Below are positions 26,257 through 35,152 of a DNA stretch of 36,672 nucleotides, in pieces. Made by a program: the position numbers and the translations under genes. The notes beneath the pieces were generated by a model. The model was not told the origin of the DNA, ran no database searches, and was given only the letters and a program-made list of their open reading frames with translations. The stretch comes from Alphaproteobacteria bacterium (GTDB lineage Bacteria; Pseudomonadota; Alphaproteobacteria; Micavibrionales; Micavibrionaceae), in the NCBI GenBank assembly GCA_025451095.1, contig JANWLB010000112.1:1-36672 (forward strand), given 5' to 3'. The first letter of the stretch is position 1, and each line of letters begins with the position of its first letter.

Positions 26257-27882
26257 ATGGCACAAACACCCGAACGGATATATCTTTTCGACACGACCCT
26301 GCGCGACGGAGCGCAGACACATGGGGTCGATTTTTCTGTGACGGAAAAGGCCACGTTGGCCGCCGCGCTGGATGATCTGGGCATCGATTATATCGAGGGC
26401 GGCTGGCCCGGCGCTAACCCGACCGACGACAGTTTTTTTGCCCGGCCGCCGAAATTCAGGCACAGCCGCCTGACCGCCTTCGGCATGACTCGCCGCGCGG
26501 GCCGCTCCGCTTCCAACGACCCGGGCCTGAGCGCCGTACTGAACAGCGGCGCGGAGTCGTTCTGCCTTGTTGGCAAAACCTGGGATTTTCACGTGAAAGT
26601 GGCGCTGAACATAACTCCCGAAGAAAATCTGGCCAGCATCCGCGACAGCATTTCCGCCGCCGCCGGAAAAGGAGAGGCCCTCTTTGACGCAGAGCATTTC
26701 TTCGACGGATACAAGGCCAACCGGGATTACGCGCTGCAATGCCTGAAAGCCGCTTATGAAGGCGGCGCCCGCTGGATCGTCCTGTGCGATACCAACGGCG
26801 GCACCCTTCCCCATGAAATCGAGCCGATCGTCCAAGAGGTTGCCAAAATCATTCCGTCCGACCGCCTGGGCATTCACACACACGACGACACAGGCAATGC
26901 CGTTGCCAACACGCTGGCCGCCGTGCGGGCAGGATGCCGTATGGTACAGGGCACGCTGAACGGTCTGGGCGAACGCTGCGGTAACGCCAACCTGATCACC
27001 CTGATCCCGACCCTGATGATCAAAATGGGCTACGATGTCGGCCTTGAAAATTCCGATCTTAAAAAACTTCGTCCCTTAAGCCGCCTGCTGGATGAGATGC
27101 TCAACCGCGCGCCCGACACCAGCGCGCCTTATATCGGCGAACGCGCCTTTGTGCACAAAGGGGGCCTGCACGCTTCCGCGGTACAAAAGGACGCCGCCTC
27201 CTACGAACACATCAATCCGGAGCTCGTAGGCAACACACGTCTGATTGTCGTTTCCGACCAGGCAGGCCGGGCCAATGTCATGGCGCAGCTCGAAGACATG
27301 GGCATCAACATCGATCCAAAGGATGAATCTGTGCAGAACCTGGTCGATATCGTCAAGCAGCGGGAATTCGAAGGCTATGCCTATGACAGCGCGCCGGCCT
27401 CTTTTGAGGTTCTGGCGCGCCAGACGCTGGAGCAAGTGCCTGATTATTTTCTGCTGGAACGCTTTTCTGTGACGGATGAAAGACGATACAATGCACGCGG
27501 CGCCCTGACCACCGAGTCCGAAGCCAGGGTTCGCATACGCGTCAATGACAGGCTGGAACACAGCGTCGCCGACGGCAACGGCCCCGTCAACGCCCTGGAC
27601 AAGGCTCTGCGCAAAGCGCTGGAGCCTGTCTATCCCGCGCTGAAAGATGTTCATCTTCTGGATTTTCGGGTCCGCATCCTCAAAGCCCAGGAGGAAACGG
27701 CCGCCCTTACCCGCGTCATGATTGAAAGCGGCTCGCGCAAAAATCCCGATGACCGCTGGTACACGGTCGGTGTATCCGGCAACATCATCGATGCTTCCTA
27801 TAACGCCTTGCGCGACAGCTATATCTATACGCTGCTTAGAAGCGAAAAGGCGCAGCGCATCAAGGGCGCTAAAAAAGGCTGA
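26257..27882 (+). CDS. cimA: (R)-citramalate synthase
   Basis: CimA condenses pyruvate and acetyl-CoA to citramalate, a threonine-independent route to 2-oxobutyrate and isoleucine. The 541-residue length and architecture match citramalate rather than isopropylmalate synthase. The aldolase-type catalytic domain has LFDTTLRDGAQTHGVDFS, GGWPGANPTD, LCDTNGGTLP and the metal site GIHTHDDTGNAVAN. GERAFVHKGGLHASAV follows, then a C-terminal regulatory LeuA-dimer domain. ATG 26257 lacks a good ribosome site; TATAGC at 26239-26244 is a possible -10. trmJ begins 6 nt after the stop, so the two likely share a transcript. Confidence 0.95.
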   Translation: MAQTPERIYLFDTTLRDGAQTHGVDFSVTEKATLAAALDDLGIDYIEGGWPGANPTDDSFFARPPKFRHSRLTAFGMTRRAGRSASNDPGLSAVLNSGAESFCLVGKTWDFHVKVALNITPEENLASIRDSISAAAGKGEALFDAEHFFDGYKANRDYALQCLKAAYEGGARWIVLCDTNGGTLPHEIEPIVQEVAKIIPSDRLGIHTHDDTGNAVANTLAAVRAGCRMVQGTLNGLGERCGNANLITLIPTLMIKMGYDVGLENSDLKKLRPLSRLLDEMLNRAPDTSAPYIGERAFVHKGGLHASAVQKDAASYEHINPELVGNTRLIVVSDQAGRANVMAQLEDMGINIDPKDESVQNLVDIVKQREFEGYAYDSAPASFEVLARQTLEQVPDYFLLERFSVTDERRYNARGALTTESEARVRIRVNDRLEHSVADGNGPVNALDKALRKALEPVYPALKDVHLLDFRVRILKAQEETAALTRVMIESGSRKNPDDRWYTVGVSGNIIDASYNALRDSYIYTLLRSEKAQRIKGAKKG

Positions 27883-27888
27883 TCCGAC

Positions 27889-28629
27889 ATGACGACCGGG
27901 CCCGCCATCATTCTTGTCGATCCGCAAATGGGCGAAAATATCGGCGCCGCCGCCCGGGCCATGTATAACTGCGCTCTGACCGAACTGCGCCTTGTACGGC
28001 CACGTGATGGCTGGCCGAACGAACGTGCCGACACCATGTCCACCGGCGCGCTTGAAAAAATAGGGCCGGTCCCCGTGTTCGATACGGTAGAAAAAGCAAT
28101 TTCCGACTTTCACTTCGTCCTGGCCACAACCGCCCGTCCGCGCGACATGGTCAAGCCTGTCTTCACGCCGCGCGGCGCCGCCGCCGAAGTCGAGAAACGC
28201 GCGCAAGGCGGGCAGCGCACGGCCATCTTGTTCGGCGCAGAGCGCACGGGCCTGACTAATGATGATGTGGCACTGGCACACGGCGTCGTGACCATTCCGG
28301 TGAACCCGGATTTCTCATCTCTCAATCTGGGGCAGGCCGTGCTCCTTCTGGCCTATGAATGGTTCCAGACGCAGACCGATGCGCCGCTCCGCACGCTCCC
28401 CGGCGACAGCCCCCCGGCAACGCATGAAAAGCTGAATGAACTGTTTGAACGCCTGGAGACGGAGCTGGAATCCGGCCATTTCTTTCGCAATCCCGATCAG
28501 AGGCCGACCATGGTCCGCAACCTGCGTAACCTTCTGGCACGCGCGGATATCACGGAACAGGAAGCCCGCACCTTTCATGGAATCATCAGCGCCCTGACCG
28601 GCAAGAAAAGCCGGAATGACGACCTCTGA
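27889..28629 (+). CDS. trmJ: tRNA (cytidine/uridine-2'-O)-methyltransferase, TrmJ type
   Basis: TrmJ 2'-O-methylates position 32 of several tRNAs. The 246-residue protein is a SPOUT (SpoU) enzyme with the N-terminal motif VDPQMGENIGAAARAM (motif 1, with conserved Asn), FGAERTGLTNDD (motif 2) and SSLNLGQAVLLLAYEW (motif 3), which form the trefoil knot. A C-terminal helical extension (HEKLNELFERLETELE ... RNLRNLLARADIT) is characteristic of TrmJ and not of TrmL. It follows cimA by 6 nt and converges on the ClpP gene. Assignment to TrmJ over a related rRNA enzyme is likely but not certain. Confidence 0.9.
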   Translation: MTTGPAIILVDPQMGENIGAAARAMYNCALTELRLVRPRDGWPNERADTMSTGALEKIGPVPVFDTVEKAISDFHFVLATTARPRDMVKPVFTPRGAAAEVEKRAQGGQRTAILFGAERTGLTNDDVALAHGVVTIPVNPDFSSLNLGQAVLLLAYEWFQTQTDAPLRTLPGDSPPATHEKLNELFERLETELESGHFFRNPDQRPTMVRNLRNLLARADITEQEARTFHGIISALTGKKSRNDDL

Positions 28630-28638
28630 ACGTCCCGC

Positions 28639-29433
28639 CTACTGAAGCGTCGGTGACCCGGGCACTACGTTCGGCACCGGCGGCAAAGACGGCGTGGCCG
28701 GCTGCGCCGAAACCTGAGACCCTAACCCCGTCGCCGGCGTATTGCGATTGTCGTTGGCCGGCGGCTTATGGCGTGGCTCACGGATCTCGTCGATCACGCG
28801 CAGAAGCTTCGCCTCTTTGGGGGACATGAAATTATCGCGCTCCATAAGGCTTTCGACGCGCTTTGCGTCCATTCCCGTATATTGTGAGATGATCTCGATC
28901 ATGATGCCTTTGAGACGCTGCATTTCATTTATATAAATGTTCATATCGATATCCGTGCCGCGAAAACCGCCGCTGGGACCATGGATCATAATCCGGCTGC
29001 TGGGCAGCGCAACACGCTTGCCGGGCGTACCCGCGGCCAGAAGGACGGCTGCCATCGAGGCGCATTGCCCCTCGCAAACCGTGCGTACGTCGCTGCGCAG
29101 TGACTTCATGGCGTCATAAATCGCCAGCCCGGCTGTTACGCTGCCGCCCGGTGAATTGATCCGCAGCTCTATATCCTTGCCCGGCTCCATATCGTCAAGA
29201 AGCTGCAGCGTGGCGATCACGGCCGTCGCCACTCCATCGTCGATCGGACCGGTCAGGCGCACAATGCGGCGGTCGACCAGTTCATGCAGAAGCGGGTTTC
29301 CTGTGCTGACTTTGACAAAGTCGTCTTTGGCGCTTTTGGCGCTGCCACCGGCAAAAGCGGCGGCTTCTTCTTCAAAATGCGCTGTAAGGGACGAAGTGTC
29401 CGATGCGGCGCGGCGGCTGTTTTCCTGGCTCAT
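28639..29433 (-). CDS. ClpP-type serine protease with N- and C-terminal extensions
   Basis: A ClpP-family peptidase. The 264-residue protein has a full catalytic triad: Ser126 (GQCASMAAVLL), His151 (SRIMIHGPSGG) and Asp200 (MERDNFMSP). Spacings of 25 and 49 residues equal those of E. coli ClpP. The core spans about residues 45-220. It differs by an N-terminal extension of about 40 residues (ENSRRAASDTSSLTAHFEEE) and a proline-rich tail (about 40 residues, ending NVVPGSPTLQ). ATG 29433 is supported by GGGAGA 5 nt upstream; the frame's longer start at 29538 has none. It stands alone: no clpX, clpA or tig lies next to it. I infer a second ClpP paralogue; it may still be the main one. Confidence 0.88.
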   Translation of the reverse strand: MSQENSRRAASDTSSLTAHFEEEAAAFAGGSAKSAKDDFVKVSTGNPLLHELVDRRIVRLTGPIDDGVATAVIATLQLLDDMEPGKDIELRINSPGGSVTAGLAIYDAMKSLRSDVRTVCEGQCASMAAVLLAAGTPGKRVALPSSRIMIHGPSGGFRGTDIDMNIYINEMQRLKGIMIEIISQYTGMDAKRVESLMERDNFMSPKEAKLLRVIDEIREPRHKPPANDNRNTPATGLGSQVSAQPATPSLPPVPNVVPGSPTLQ

Positions 29434-29596
29434 AGTCGTCTCCCATATGTTCAAGCATATAAACCTTCCCTTACGCCGTCCTTTTTTTGTTATGTCTATA
29501 CGGGGCCGGAGCCTCCGCACAGCGGACTGCTCAATCAAGCACGAGATATATTAAAAAAGCCTAAAGAAGATACATAACGAGGAAAATCGGAGACGA

Positions 29597-30085
29597 TCAG
29601 AGGCCGCTTTTGTTTTTGATATAGGGCAGGCAATAAGGCAGAAGTCGTTTTTTGGTCCTGGCATCAAGACGTGAAAACCCAGTCAGGAATTTGCGGCACG
29701 ACGGCGTTCCACAAAGACAGGGCACCTTCCATTCGGGATCGTTTTCGCAGGTGCTGTAATCGAAGAACAGCTCCTCCTCTTTTTGAATATCGCGCAGGGC
29801 ATAGAACGCCGTACCTTCCTCATTGAAGGCCAGGTTAGGCTCACAGCTGTGGTTGATATAATCGTCCGGCTTTCCGGTTTCTTCAAGATAGAGATCGTCA
29901 TCGATCTGCAGGATTCCCTTGTCGCAACTGTGCCAGTCTACATCCTTGCCCCGAACAGCGCGTCCTGTCAGCTCTGTGACGATAGTTCCGGCCTTTATGT
30001 TGGAATTCGCAAACAGGCCACGTCCATCGATATCAGACGACCTGACACTAACATCCGCGTAGGCTTTGGCGTATCTGATGCGCAT
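29597..30085 (-). CDS. SET-domain protein, possible lysine methyltransferase
   Basis: SET domains transfer a methyl group from SAM to lysine. The 162-residue protein is little more than a SET core: DGRGLFANSNIKAGTIV near the start, YINHSCEPNLAF (N78-H-S-C81, the pseudoknot motif), ALRDIQKEEELFFDYS (catalytic-tyrosine region, Tyr110), and a post-SET cysteine cluster CLCGTPSC (Cys123, 125, 130) that can bind zinc with a Cys from the core. It begins 9 nt after the gyrA stop on the same strand and is probably cotranscribed. The substrate is unknown; bacteria lack histones, so ribosomal or DNA-associated proteins are candidates. Such genes are patchily distributed and may be acquired. Confidence 0.88.
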   Translation of the reverse strand: MRIRYAKAYADVSVRSSDIDGRGLFANSNIKAGTIVTELTGRAVRGKDVDWHSCDKGILQIDDDLYLEETGKPDDYINHSCEPNLAFNEEGTAFYALRDIQKEEELFFDYSTCENDPEWKVPCLCGTPSCRKFLTGFSRLDARTKKRLLPYCLPYIKNKSGL

Positions 30086-30094
30086 CCGGTCTAT

Positions 30095-32830
30095 CTAGTG
30101 AGTGCCCGGGGTGACATCGCCTTCTGCAACAGGCTCGATGGCATCGACGACGGCATCGTCGTCCCCATCATCAATCAGCCATGCCACGGATACGACTTCC
30201 TCTCCTTCAGCGACCCGGAAAAGAGTGACGCCCTGCGCCGAACGACCAGTGAAACGGACGCCGGAAACGGGGATTCGGATCAGCTGGCCGCCGTCAGTGA
30301 CAAGCATGATCTGATGATCATCCGTCACAGGGAAGGCGCCGGCAACAGCGCCGCCGTTCTTCTTGGTCAGGCCCATATTGGCAACGCCCTGACCGCCACG
30401 GCCGGAGACACGGTATTCGTAAGATGATGTGCGCTTGCCGAAACCGCCGTTGGTAACGGTCAGGAGGAATTGCTCTTTCTCCTGCAGCTCCTTGAAACGC
30501 TGCTCGGAGAGCTGAACATCGCCTCCTTCGAGTTCCACACCTTCCTCGTCAGTGCCGCGCTGCTTATTGGCGGCCTTCAGATAGGAAGTGCGCTCCTCCG
30601 GCGAAGCCTCAACGTGCTTCAGGATCGACATGGAAATAACCTCATCGCCTTTGGCCAGCTTGATACCGCGCACGCCGGTCGATGTACGGCCTGCGAAAAC
30701 GCGAATATCCGTGACCGGAAAGCGGATGGCCTTGCCCATGCGGGAGGCAAGCAGGACATCCTCCTCCTCCGTCGCGATCTTAACGGAGACGAGCTTCTCG
30801 CCCTCTTCCAGCTTCATGGCGATCAGGCCGGACATACGGATGTTCTTGAAATCCGTAAGCTTGTTACGCCGGACGCTGCCATGGCTGGTAGCGAACATAA
30901 TATCCAGCTTGTCCCACAGATCTTCATTCTCCGGCAGACGCATATAGACGGAGATGTTTTCTCCCTGCTCCAGCGGCAGCAGGTTGACCAGCGCCTTGCC
31001 ACGCGTGTTCGGACCGCCCAGAGGCAGTTGCCAGACTTTCATCTTGTAGACGATGCCGCGCGAGGTAAAGAACAGGATTGGCGTATGCGTTGCCGCCACG
31101 AACAGGTCGGTGACAAAATCTTCCTCTTTAAGTGCCGTGCCGGTGCGGCCCTTGCCGCCGCGCTTTTGCGCCCTATAGGTGTTCAGGGGCACACGCTTGA
31201 TATAACCGCCGTTTGTGACGGTGATAACCATATCTTCGCGCTGTATCAGTTCCTCGATATCTTGCTCGAATTCATTCTCCAGCAGCTCGGTGCGGCGGGG
31301 CGTGCCGAACCTGTCTTTGACGTCGATAAGTTCAGAGCGCAGAACTCCCAGCAGTTTCTCGCGGCTGCCGAGAATGGTCAGGAATTCAGCGATTTTATCG
31401 GTAATCTCCTTGAGCTCATCGCCAATCTTGTCGCGCTCAAGCCCGGTCAGTCGGTGCAGACGCAGATCGAGAATGGCCTTAGCCTGAGCTTCGGACATGT
31501 TATAGGTGCCGTCCTTGGCGACCGCATGCTCAGGATCGTCAATCAGCGCGATCAGCGGAGCCACGTCTTTTGCCGGCCATTTGCGGGCCAGCAGCCCGTC
31601 CTTGGCATCCTGCGGCGTCTTGGCGTTGCGGATCAGCGCAATGACATCATCAATATTGGCGACAGCCACGGCCAGACCAGCCAAAATATGCGCGCGTTCA
31701 CGCGCCTTGCCCAGATCGAAGATCGTACGGCGGGTAATGACTTCCTCGCGAAACTTCACGAAGGCCGAGATAAAATCGCGCAGGCGCAGCATCTCGGGGC
31801 GGCCATGATTAAGCGCCACCATGTTGGCAGGGAAACTGGTCTGCAGCGACGTATGCTTGTAAAGCTGGTTCAGAACCACGTCGGCGTTTGCATTCTTCTT
31901 AAGCTCGATCACAATCCGCACGCCCTCGCGGTCGGATTCGTCCCGGATCTCGGAGATGTCTTCGACGATCTTTTCGCGCCCGACTTCGCCCAGGCGCTGA
32001 AGCAACGTGCCCTTGTTCACCTGATAGGGAATTTCGTGGACAACAATCGCTTCGCGCTTGTCACGCATATCCTCGATCGAGCATTTGGCGCGCATGGCGA
32101 TGGATCCGCCGCCTGTCAGATAGGCGCTGCGAATGCCGTTGCGGCCCAGTATCTGCCCGCCTGTCGGAAAATCAGGGCCAGGAATGAACTCGGTCAGTTC
32201 TTCGGAAGTGATGTCGGGGCGTTCGATATAGGCGCAGCAGGCGTCGATGACCTCGCCCAGATTGTGCGGCGGAATGTTGGTCGCCATGCCGACGGCGATG
32301 CCGCCGGCGCCATTGACCAGCAGATTGGGAATCCGCGCGGGCAGCACTTCAGGCTCAACCGTTGTCTCGTCATAGTTCGGGCGCCAGTTGACGGTATCCT
32401 TGTCAATGTCCTCAAGCAGCGCCTCGGCTGCCTTGGCCAGACGCGCCTCGGTATAACGCATGGCCGCCGCCGGATCGCCGTCCAGTGAGCCGAAGTTACC
32501 CTGGCCGTCTACCAGCGGCAGGCGCAAGGAAAATGTCTGCGCCATACGAACGAGGGCTTCGTAAATTGCGGAATCGCCATGCGGGTGATATTTACCCATG
32601 ACGTCACCGACGATGCGGGCGGATTTCTTATAGGTCTTGTCGGAACTATATCCGCCTTCACGCATGGCGTGAAAAATGCGGCGGTGCACGGGCTTAAGAC
32701 CATCGCGTATATCGGGCAGCGCGCGCGACACGATCACGCTCATGGCGTAATCGAGGTATGACTTCTTCATCTCCTCTTCGAGAGGAATGGTGGGCATATC
32801 GGAAGGCGGCAACGCCGTGGTTTCGCTCAT
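30095..32830 (-). CDS. gyrA: DNA gyrase subunit A
   Basis: GyrA cuts and religates DNA in the gyrase A2B2 complex. The 911-residue protein has the catalytic Tyr126 in [11 protein letters not shown], the quinolone-region sequence [17 protein letters not shown] and the GyrA box [10 protein letters not shown] in the C-terminal wrapping domain, separating it from ParC. Ser87 and Glu91 correspond to E. coli Ser83 and Asp87; Glu at the second site is a natural variant in many bacteria and does not by itself show resistance. The C-terminus is acidic ([14 protein letters not shown]). A clear promoter lies upstream at 32897-32869. The SET gene follows 9 nt after the stop. Confidence 0.98.
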   Translation of the reverse strand: MSETTALPPSDMPTIPLEEEMKKSYLDYAMSVIVSRALPDIRDGLKPVHRRIFHAMREGGYSSDKTYKKSARIVGDVMGKYHPHGDSAIYEALVRMAQTFSLRLPLVDGQGNFGSLDGDPAAAMRYTEARLAKAAEALLEDIDKDTVNWRPNYDETTVEPEVLPARIPNLLVNGAGGIAVGMATNIPPHNLGEVIDACCAYIERPDITSEELTEFIPGPDFPTGGQILGRNGIRSAYLTGGGSIAMRAKCSIEDMRDKREAIVVHEIPYQVNKGTLLQRLGEVGREKIVEDISEIRDESDREGVRIVIELKKNANADVVLNQLYKHTSLQTSFPANMVALNHGRPEMLRLRDFISAFVKFREEVITRRTIFDLGKARERAHILAGLAVAVANIDDVIALIRNAKTPQDAKDGLLARKWPAKDVAPLIALIDDPEHAVAKDGTYNMSEAQAKAILDLRLHRLTGLERDKIGDELKEITDKIAEFLTILGSREKLLGVLRSELIDVKDRFGTPRRTELLENEFEQDIEELIQREDMVITVTNGGYIKRVPLNTYRAQKRGGKGRTGTALKEEDFVTDLFVAATHTPILFFTSRGIVYKMKVWQLPLGGPNTRGKALVNLLPLEQGENISVYMRLPENEDLWDKLDIMFATSHGSVRRNKLTDFKNIRMSGLIAMKLEEGEKLVSVKIATEEEDVLLASRMGKAIRFPVTDIRVFAGRTSTGVRGIKLAKGDEVISMSILKHVEASPEERTSYLKAANKQRGTDEEGVELEGGDVQLSEQRFKELQEKEQFLLTVTNGGFGKRTSSYEYRVSGRGGQGVANMGLTKKNGGAVAGAFPVTDDHQIMLVTDGGQLIRIPVSGVRFTGRSAQGVTLFRVAEGEEVVSVAWLIDDGDDDAVVDAIEPVAEGDVTPGTH

Positions 32831-32868
32831 TTTTTATACAGCTCTGACAGGGTTAAAATGGAAGCCTT

Positions 32869-32897
32869 TTAGTAGCAGGATTCCTTGGCATAAACAA
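32869..32897 (-). promoter_or_regulatory. gyrA promoter
   Basis: On the minus strand TTGTTT (32897-32892) and TACTAA (32874-32869) are separated by exactly 17 bp. The ATG at 32830 lies about 32 nt beyond the expected transcription start. The ribosome site is weak. Confidence 0.5.
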
Positions 32898-32951
32898 TGT
32901 TTTCAGGGGCAAAAAGTCCAAAAAATCACAACAAATCCCGGGTGCTTTTTG

Positions 32952-32980
32952 TTGACATAATTTATGGGGCGGCCTAGAGT
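32952..32980 (+). promoter_or_regulatory. Strong promoter giving a leaderless transcript for the M48 peptidase
   Basis: A perfect TTGACA (32952-32957) and TAGAGT (32975-32980) are separated by 17 bp. The ATG at 32986 begins six bases after the -10, so the transcript would start at the AUG. No Shine-Dalgarno sequence exists. Confidence 0.65.
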
Positions 32981-32985
32981 GCGGC

Positions 32986-33867
32986 ATGGCTTTCTGGGCA
33001 GACAACAGGTTCAAAATCAGGCAGGTTCTGGCCGTTGCCGGGATGATGGGCGCCGCCGCGCTGACCGCTCCGGTCGCGGCCGAAGCGGCAATGGCTTCTC
33101 TTATCATTGCCTGTCTGGCTGAAGGCCGCAAAGAAAGAAAAAAACCTTACACGGCCTGGTGCGACAGCTTCACCCAGACCCCCTATCTGAAGACGCACGG
33201 CGATACGACCGCAGTGGCCAGACAGCTTGCCCGGCAAGCCGGGATTGAAAAACTGCACGTTGTCTATCACACCAAAAATCACCTTTCACGCCTTGCCGTC
33301 GTCTTTTTTGACAACAACATCATGAGCCTCAGAGCGGACTGTTTTGGCAAAAAGGCTTTTTTCACACCTGCCGAACAGGAAGCCGTCCTCGGCCATGAAA
33401 TCATGCATCTTGCAAACAGGCATTTCAGGGATTTAAGGGCATGCACAACGCTCTCGGCTTTTGCCACGACCAATGCTCTATTGAGTACGCTGACATGCGG
33501 TTATCTTTTGCCGGGAAACCCTTTTATGAAGGCCGTTGCCCTTTGTGGCATGCTCTTTCTGTCGCGCTATGCCGCAAGACAACGGGAGCACGAAGCGGAT
33601 CAGGGCGGCGCGGATCTGGTTCGCGCCCCGGAGTCTCTGGCAAGCGCGCTGAATAAGGTAGAAACATATGGGATCCCCTCCTCACCCTGCCGACAGCTCT
33701 TCGGGGAAAATTTTGAAGCCCGGATACGAAATTCAGCCCCGGCCCTCGAGTCCCTGTTCAACTACATCGCCATGCCTCTCAACAGGCTGCTGTGCACGCA
33801 CCCGCTAAACGAAAGCCGAATCAGAAATCTTGAAAAGATGTCGGAAAGAGCCTCTCCGGCACCGTGA
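32986..33867 (+). CDS. M48 family zinc metallopeptidase
   Basis: M48 peptidases (HtpX, BepA/YfgC, LoiP types) degrade misfolded membrane or envelope proteins. The 293-residue protein has the zinc motif H137-E-I-M-H141 in VLGHEIMHLANRHF and the third ligand region RQREHEADQGGAD (Glu203 or Glu201), followed by THPLNESRIRNLEKM, a typical M48 ending. Hydrophobic segments near residues 13-45 and 160-195 suggest membrane association like HtpX, though the length and N-terminus differ from HtpX proper. ATG 32986 fits the promoter spacing. Its TGA is immediately followed by the stop of the convergent DUF2059-like gene (TGATCA). Confidence 0.9.
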   Translation: MAFWADNRFKIRQVLAVAGMMGAAALTAPVAAEAAMASLIIACLAEGRKERKKPYTAWCDSFTQTPYLKTHGDTTAVARQLARQAGIEKLHVVYHTKNHLSRLAVVFFDNNIMSLRADCFGKKAFFTPAEQEAVLGHEIMHLANRHFRDLRACTTLSAFATTNALLSTLTCGYLLPGNPFMKAVALCGMLFLSRYAARQREHEADQGGADLVRAPESLASALNKVETYGIPSSPCRQLFGENFEARIRNSAPALESLFNYIAMPLNRLLCTHPLNESRIRNLEKMSERASPAP

Positions 33868-34434
33868 TCAGCGTCCAGGCGCCGTAGCGGGCGGTGCGAC
33901 CTGCGGCACGGACGGCGCTCCCGGCCTTCCCACGGCGGGCGCCTTGGGTGGCACGCTCTGCGGCAAAGGCTGCTGACCTATGCCTATGCCTTTACCACCG
34001 CCACCCAGGCGCATCTTGAGCAGGGCCGCATCGAGCATCTTGGTGATTTCCGGCTGGATCATGCCCTGATAAAGAGGCGTTTTCTGGGAGATGGCGCGCG
34101 ATTCCGGTGTGCTGAAATAGTCGATCATGCGCTGAAGCTCGGGCACCGTGAACACTTCGGCCATCGCCTTGACTGAAATATCTTCCAGAACTTTCTGGTC
34201 TATGGATGCCATGACTTTTTCTTTAAAGACGCTTTTTTCGGCCTCCGGCACCGTGCGTGCCGCACGGTCAACGGCAGCCTGTACCTGCAGGCTTGTCGGC
34301 CGTATTTCATGCATCTTGCGGGCAAGTTCGAGGCGCTGCTGATAATCGGCGGAGCGCGCGGCCTCCTGTGCGCCGGCCGGCAGAGCCGCCACACAAATGC
34401 AAAAAACCAGAACCCATACGCCAATCCGCTTCAT
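33868..34434 (-). CDS. Exported DUF2059-like protein
   Basis: The 188-residue product has a signal peptide (KRIGVWVLVFCICVAALPAGA) and a helical core LARKMHEIRPTSLQVQAAVDRA ... VPEAEKSVFKEKVMASI ... ISVKAMAEVFTVPELQRMIDYFSTPESRAISQKTPLY, listed here in fragments, that resembles DUF2059: its family signature is the FT.xEL..mi.FY.sPeGra-type segment. The tail is low-complexity and rich in proline and glycine. ATG 34434 with GAGGGAG about 10 nt upstream was chosen over the TTG at 34452. It follows ssb on the same strand by 35 nt. Periplasmic location is well supported; the family call is moderate and the role unknown. Confidence 0.75.
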   Translation of the reverse strand: MKRIGVWVLVFCICVAALPAGAQEAARSADYQQRLELARKMHEIRPTSLQVQAAVDRAARTVPEAEKSVFKEKVMASIDQKVLEDISVKAMAEVFTVPELQRMIDYFSTPESRAISQKTPLYQGMIQPEITKMLDAALLKMRLGGGGKGIGIGQQPLPQSVPPKAPAVGRPGAPSVPQVAPPATAPGR

Positions 34435-34469
34435 AACCACACACTCCCTCAATATTTATTAATGTCCAC

Positions 34470-34934
34470 TCAGAACGGGATCTCGTCCTCAAGCGCGTCG
34501 ACGGGCTGCGAACTGTTGGCGGGCGCCGGCATGGAATCATACGATCCGCCACTGTCCGAAAAGCCGCCGGCCGCGCCGCCACGGGAATCGAGCATCGTCA
34601 GTTCGCCGCGGAAGGGACGCAGAACGACTTCCGTCGAATATTTGTCCTGGCCGCTGGCCTGGTCGGTCCATTTGCGTGTTTCCAGCTGGCCTTCCAGATA
34701 GACCTTGGCGCCTTTTTTCAGATAACGCTCAGCAATCGTCACAAGGCCCTGGTTGAATATGACCACGCGGTGCCACTCGGTACGCTCTTTACGTTCGCCC
34801 GTGGCCTTATCCTTCCAGCTTTCCGATGTCGCCACGGAAAGGTTAACAACCTTGTCGCCGGACTGCATGGTTCGAACTTCGGGATCGCGCCCCAGATTAC
34901 CCACCAGAATGACCTTGTTCACGCTGCCTGCCAC
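34470..34934 (-). CDS. ssb: Single-stranded DNA-binding protein
   Basis: SSB coats single-stranded DNA and recruits replication and repair partners through its C-terminal tip. From GTG 34934 the protein has 154 residues: [20 protein letters not shown] at the start, the OB fold with [11 protein letters not shown] and [13 protein letters not shown], a glycine/serine-rich linker, and the acidic partner-binding tip ALEDEIPF. The frame is open upstream to 34982, but GTG 34934 is preceded by AAGGGGG and gives the usual N-terminus. A promoter lies at 34999-34972. Confidence 0.97.
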   Translation of the reverse strand: MAGSVNKVILVGNLGRDPEVRTMQSGDKVVNLSVATSESWKDKATGERKERTEWHRVVIFNQGLVTIAERYLKKGAKVYLEGQLETRKWTDQASGQDKYSTEVVLRPFRGELTMLDSRGGAAGGFSDSGGSYDSMPAPANSSQPVDALEDEIPF

Positions 34935-34971
34935 TTGCAAAATCCCCCTTCTGAAAACGATTGAAGCCCAC

Positions 34972-34999
34972 ACTATAGTCAAGTTTCCCCGCTTGTAAA
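34972..34999 (-). promoter_or_regulatory. ssb promoter
   Basis: On the minus strand TTTACA (34999-34994) and TATAGT (34977-34972) are separated by 16 bp, placing the start of transcription about 30 nt before the ssb GTG. Both hexamers match five of six consensus positions. Confidence 0.6.
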
Positions 35000-35077
35000 C
35001 GGACTCTCTTGCCCCGATGGCGTATAAAACCTAGGTTTTTTTGGCCTTGTTCTGAAAGGGTTTTGTTTTCTTAATAC

Positions 35078-35106
35078 TTGATGTTTCTGGAAAACTCTGC
35101 TTTATT
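35078..35106 (+). promoter_or_regulatory. Possible promoter of the Clp-like ATPase gene
   Basis: TTGATG (35078-35083) and TTTATT (35101-35106) are separated by 17 bp. GGGAG lies about 9 nt before the ATG at 35153. The upstream 35020-35120 is AT-rich and contains the palindrome AAAACCTAGGTTTT (35026-35039). Confidence 0.4.
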
Positions 35107-35152
35107 TTAAACATAAATCTGAAAAAAAGCGGAGTATCAGGGAGCACCTGCA

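Noticed and set aside
27076-28281. 401-codon open frame on the minus strand across cimA and trmJ
   Set aside because: Antisense shadow covering parts of two conserved genes.
29509-29532. Hairpin-forming sequence (TCCGC/GCGGA inside GAGC/GCTC) in the clpP-SET gap
   Set aside because: No T-run on either side and no placement relative to a start that suggests control; noted only as a foldable segment.
30470-32488. 672-codon open frame on the plus strand across gyrA
   Set aside because: Antisense shadow of gyrA; no recognisable domain and low-quality composition.
30095-32830. Quinolone resistance reading of GyrA from Glu at the E. coli Asp87 position
   Set aside because: Ser is kept at position 83 equivalent, and Glu at 87 equivalent occurs naturally in many bacteria, so resistance cannot be claimed.
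35026-35039. Palindrome AAAACCTAGGTTTT followed by T residues, as terminator
   Set aside because: A perfect palindrome without a loop forms a poor RNA hairpin, and no gene ends just before it in the plus direction. It may be a protein-binding site, but nothing supports that.
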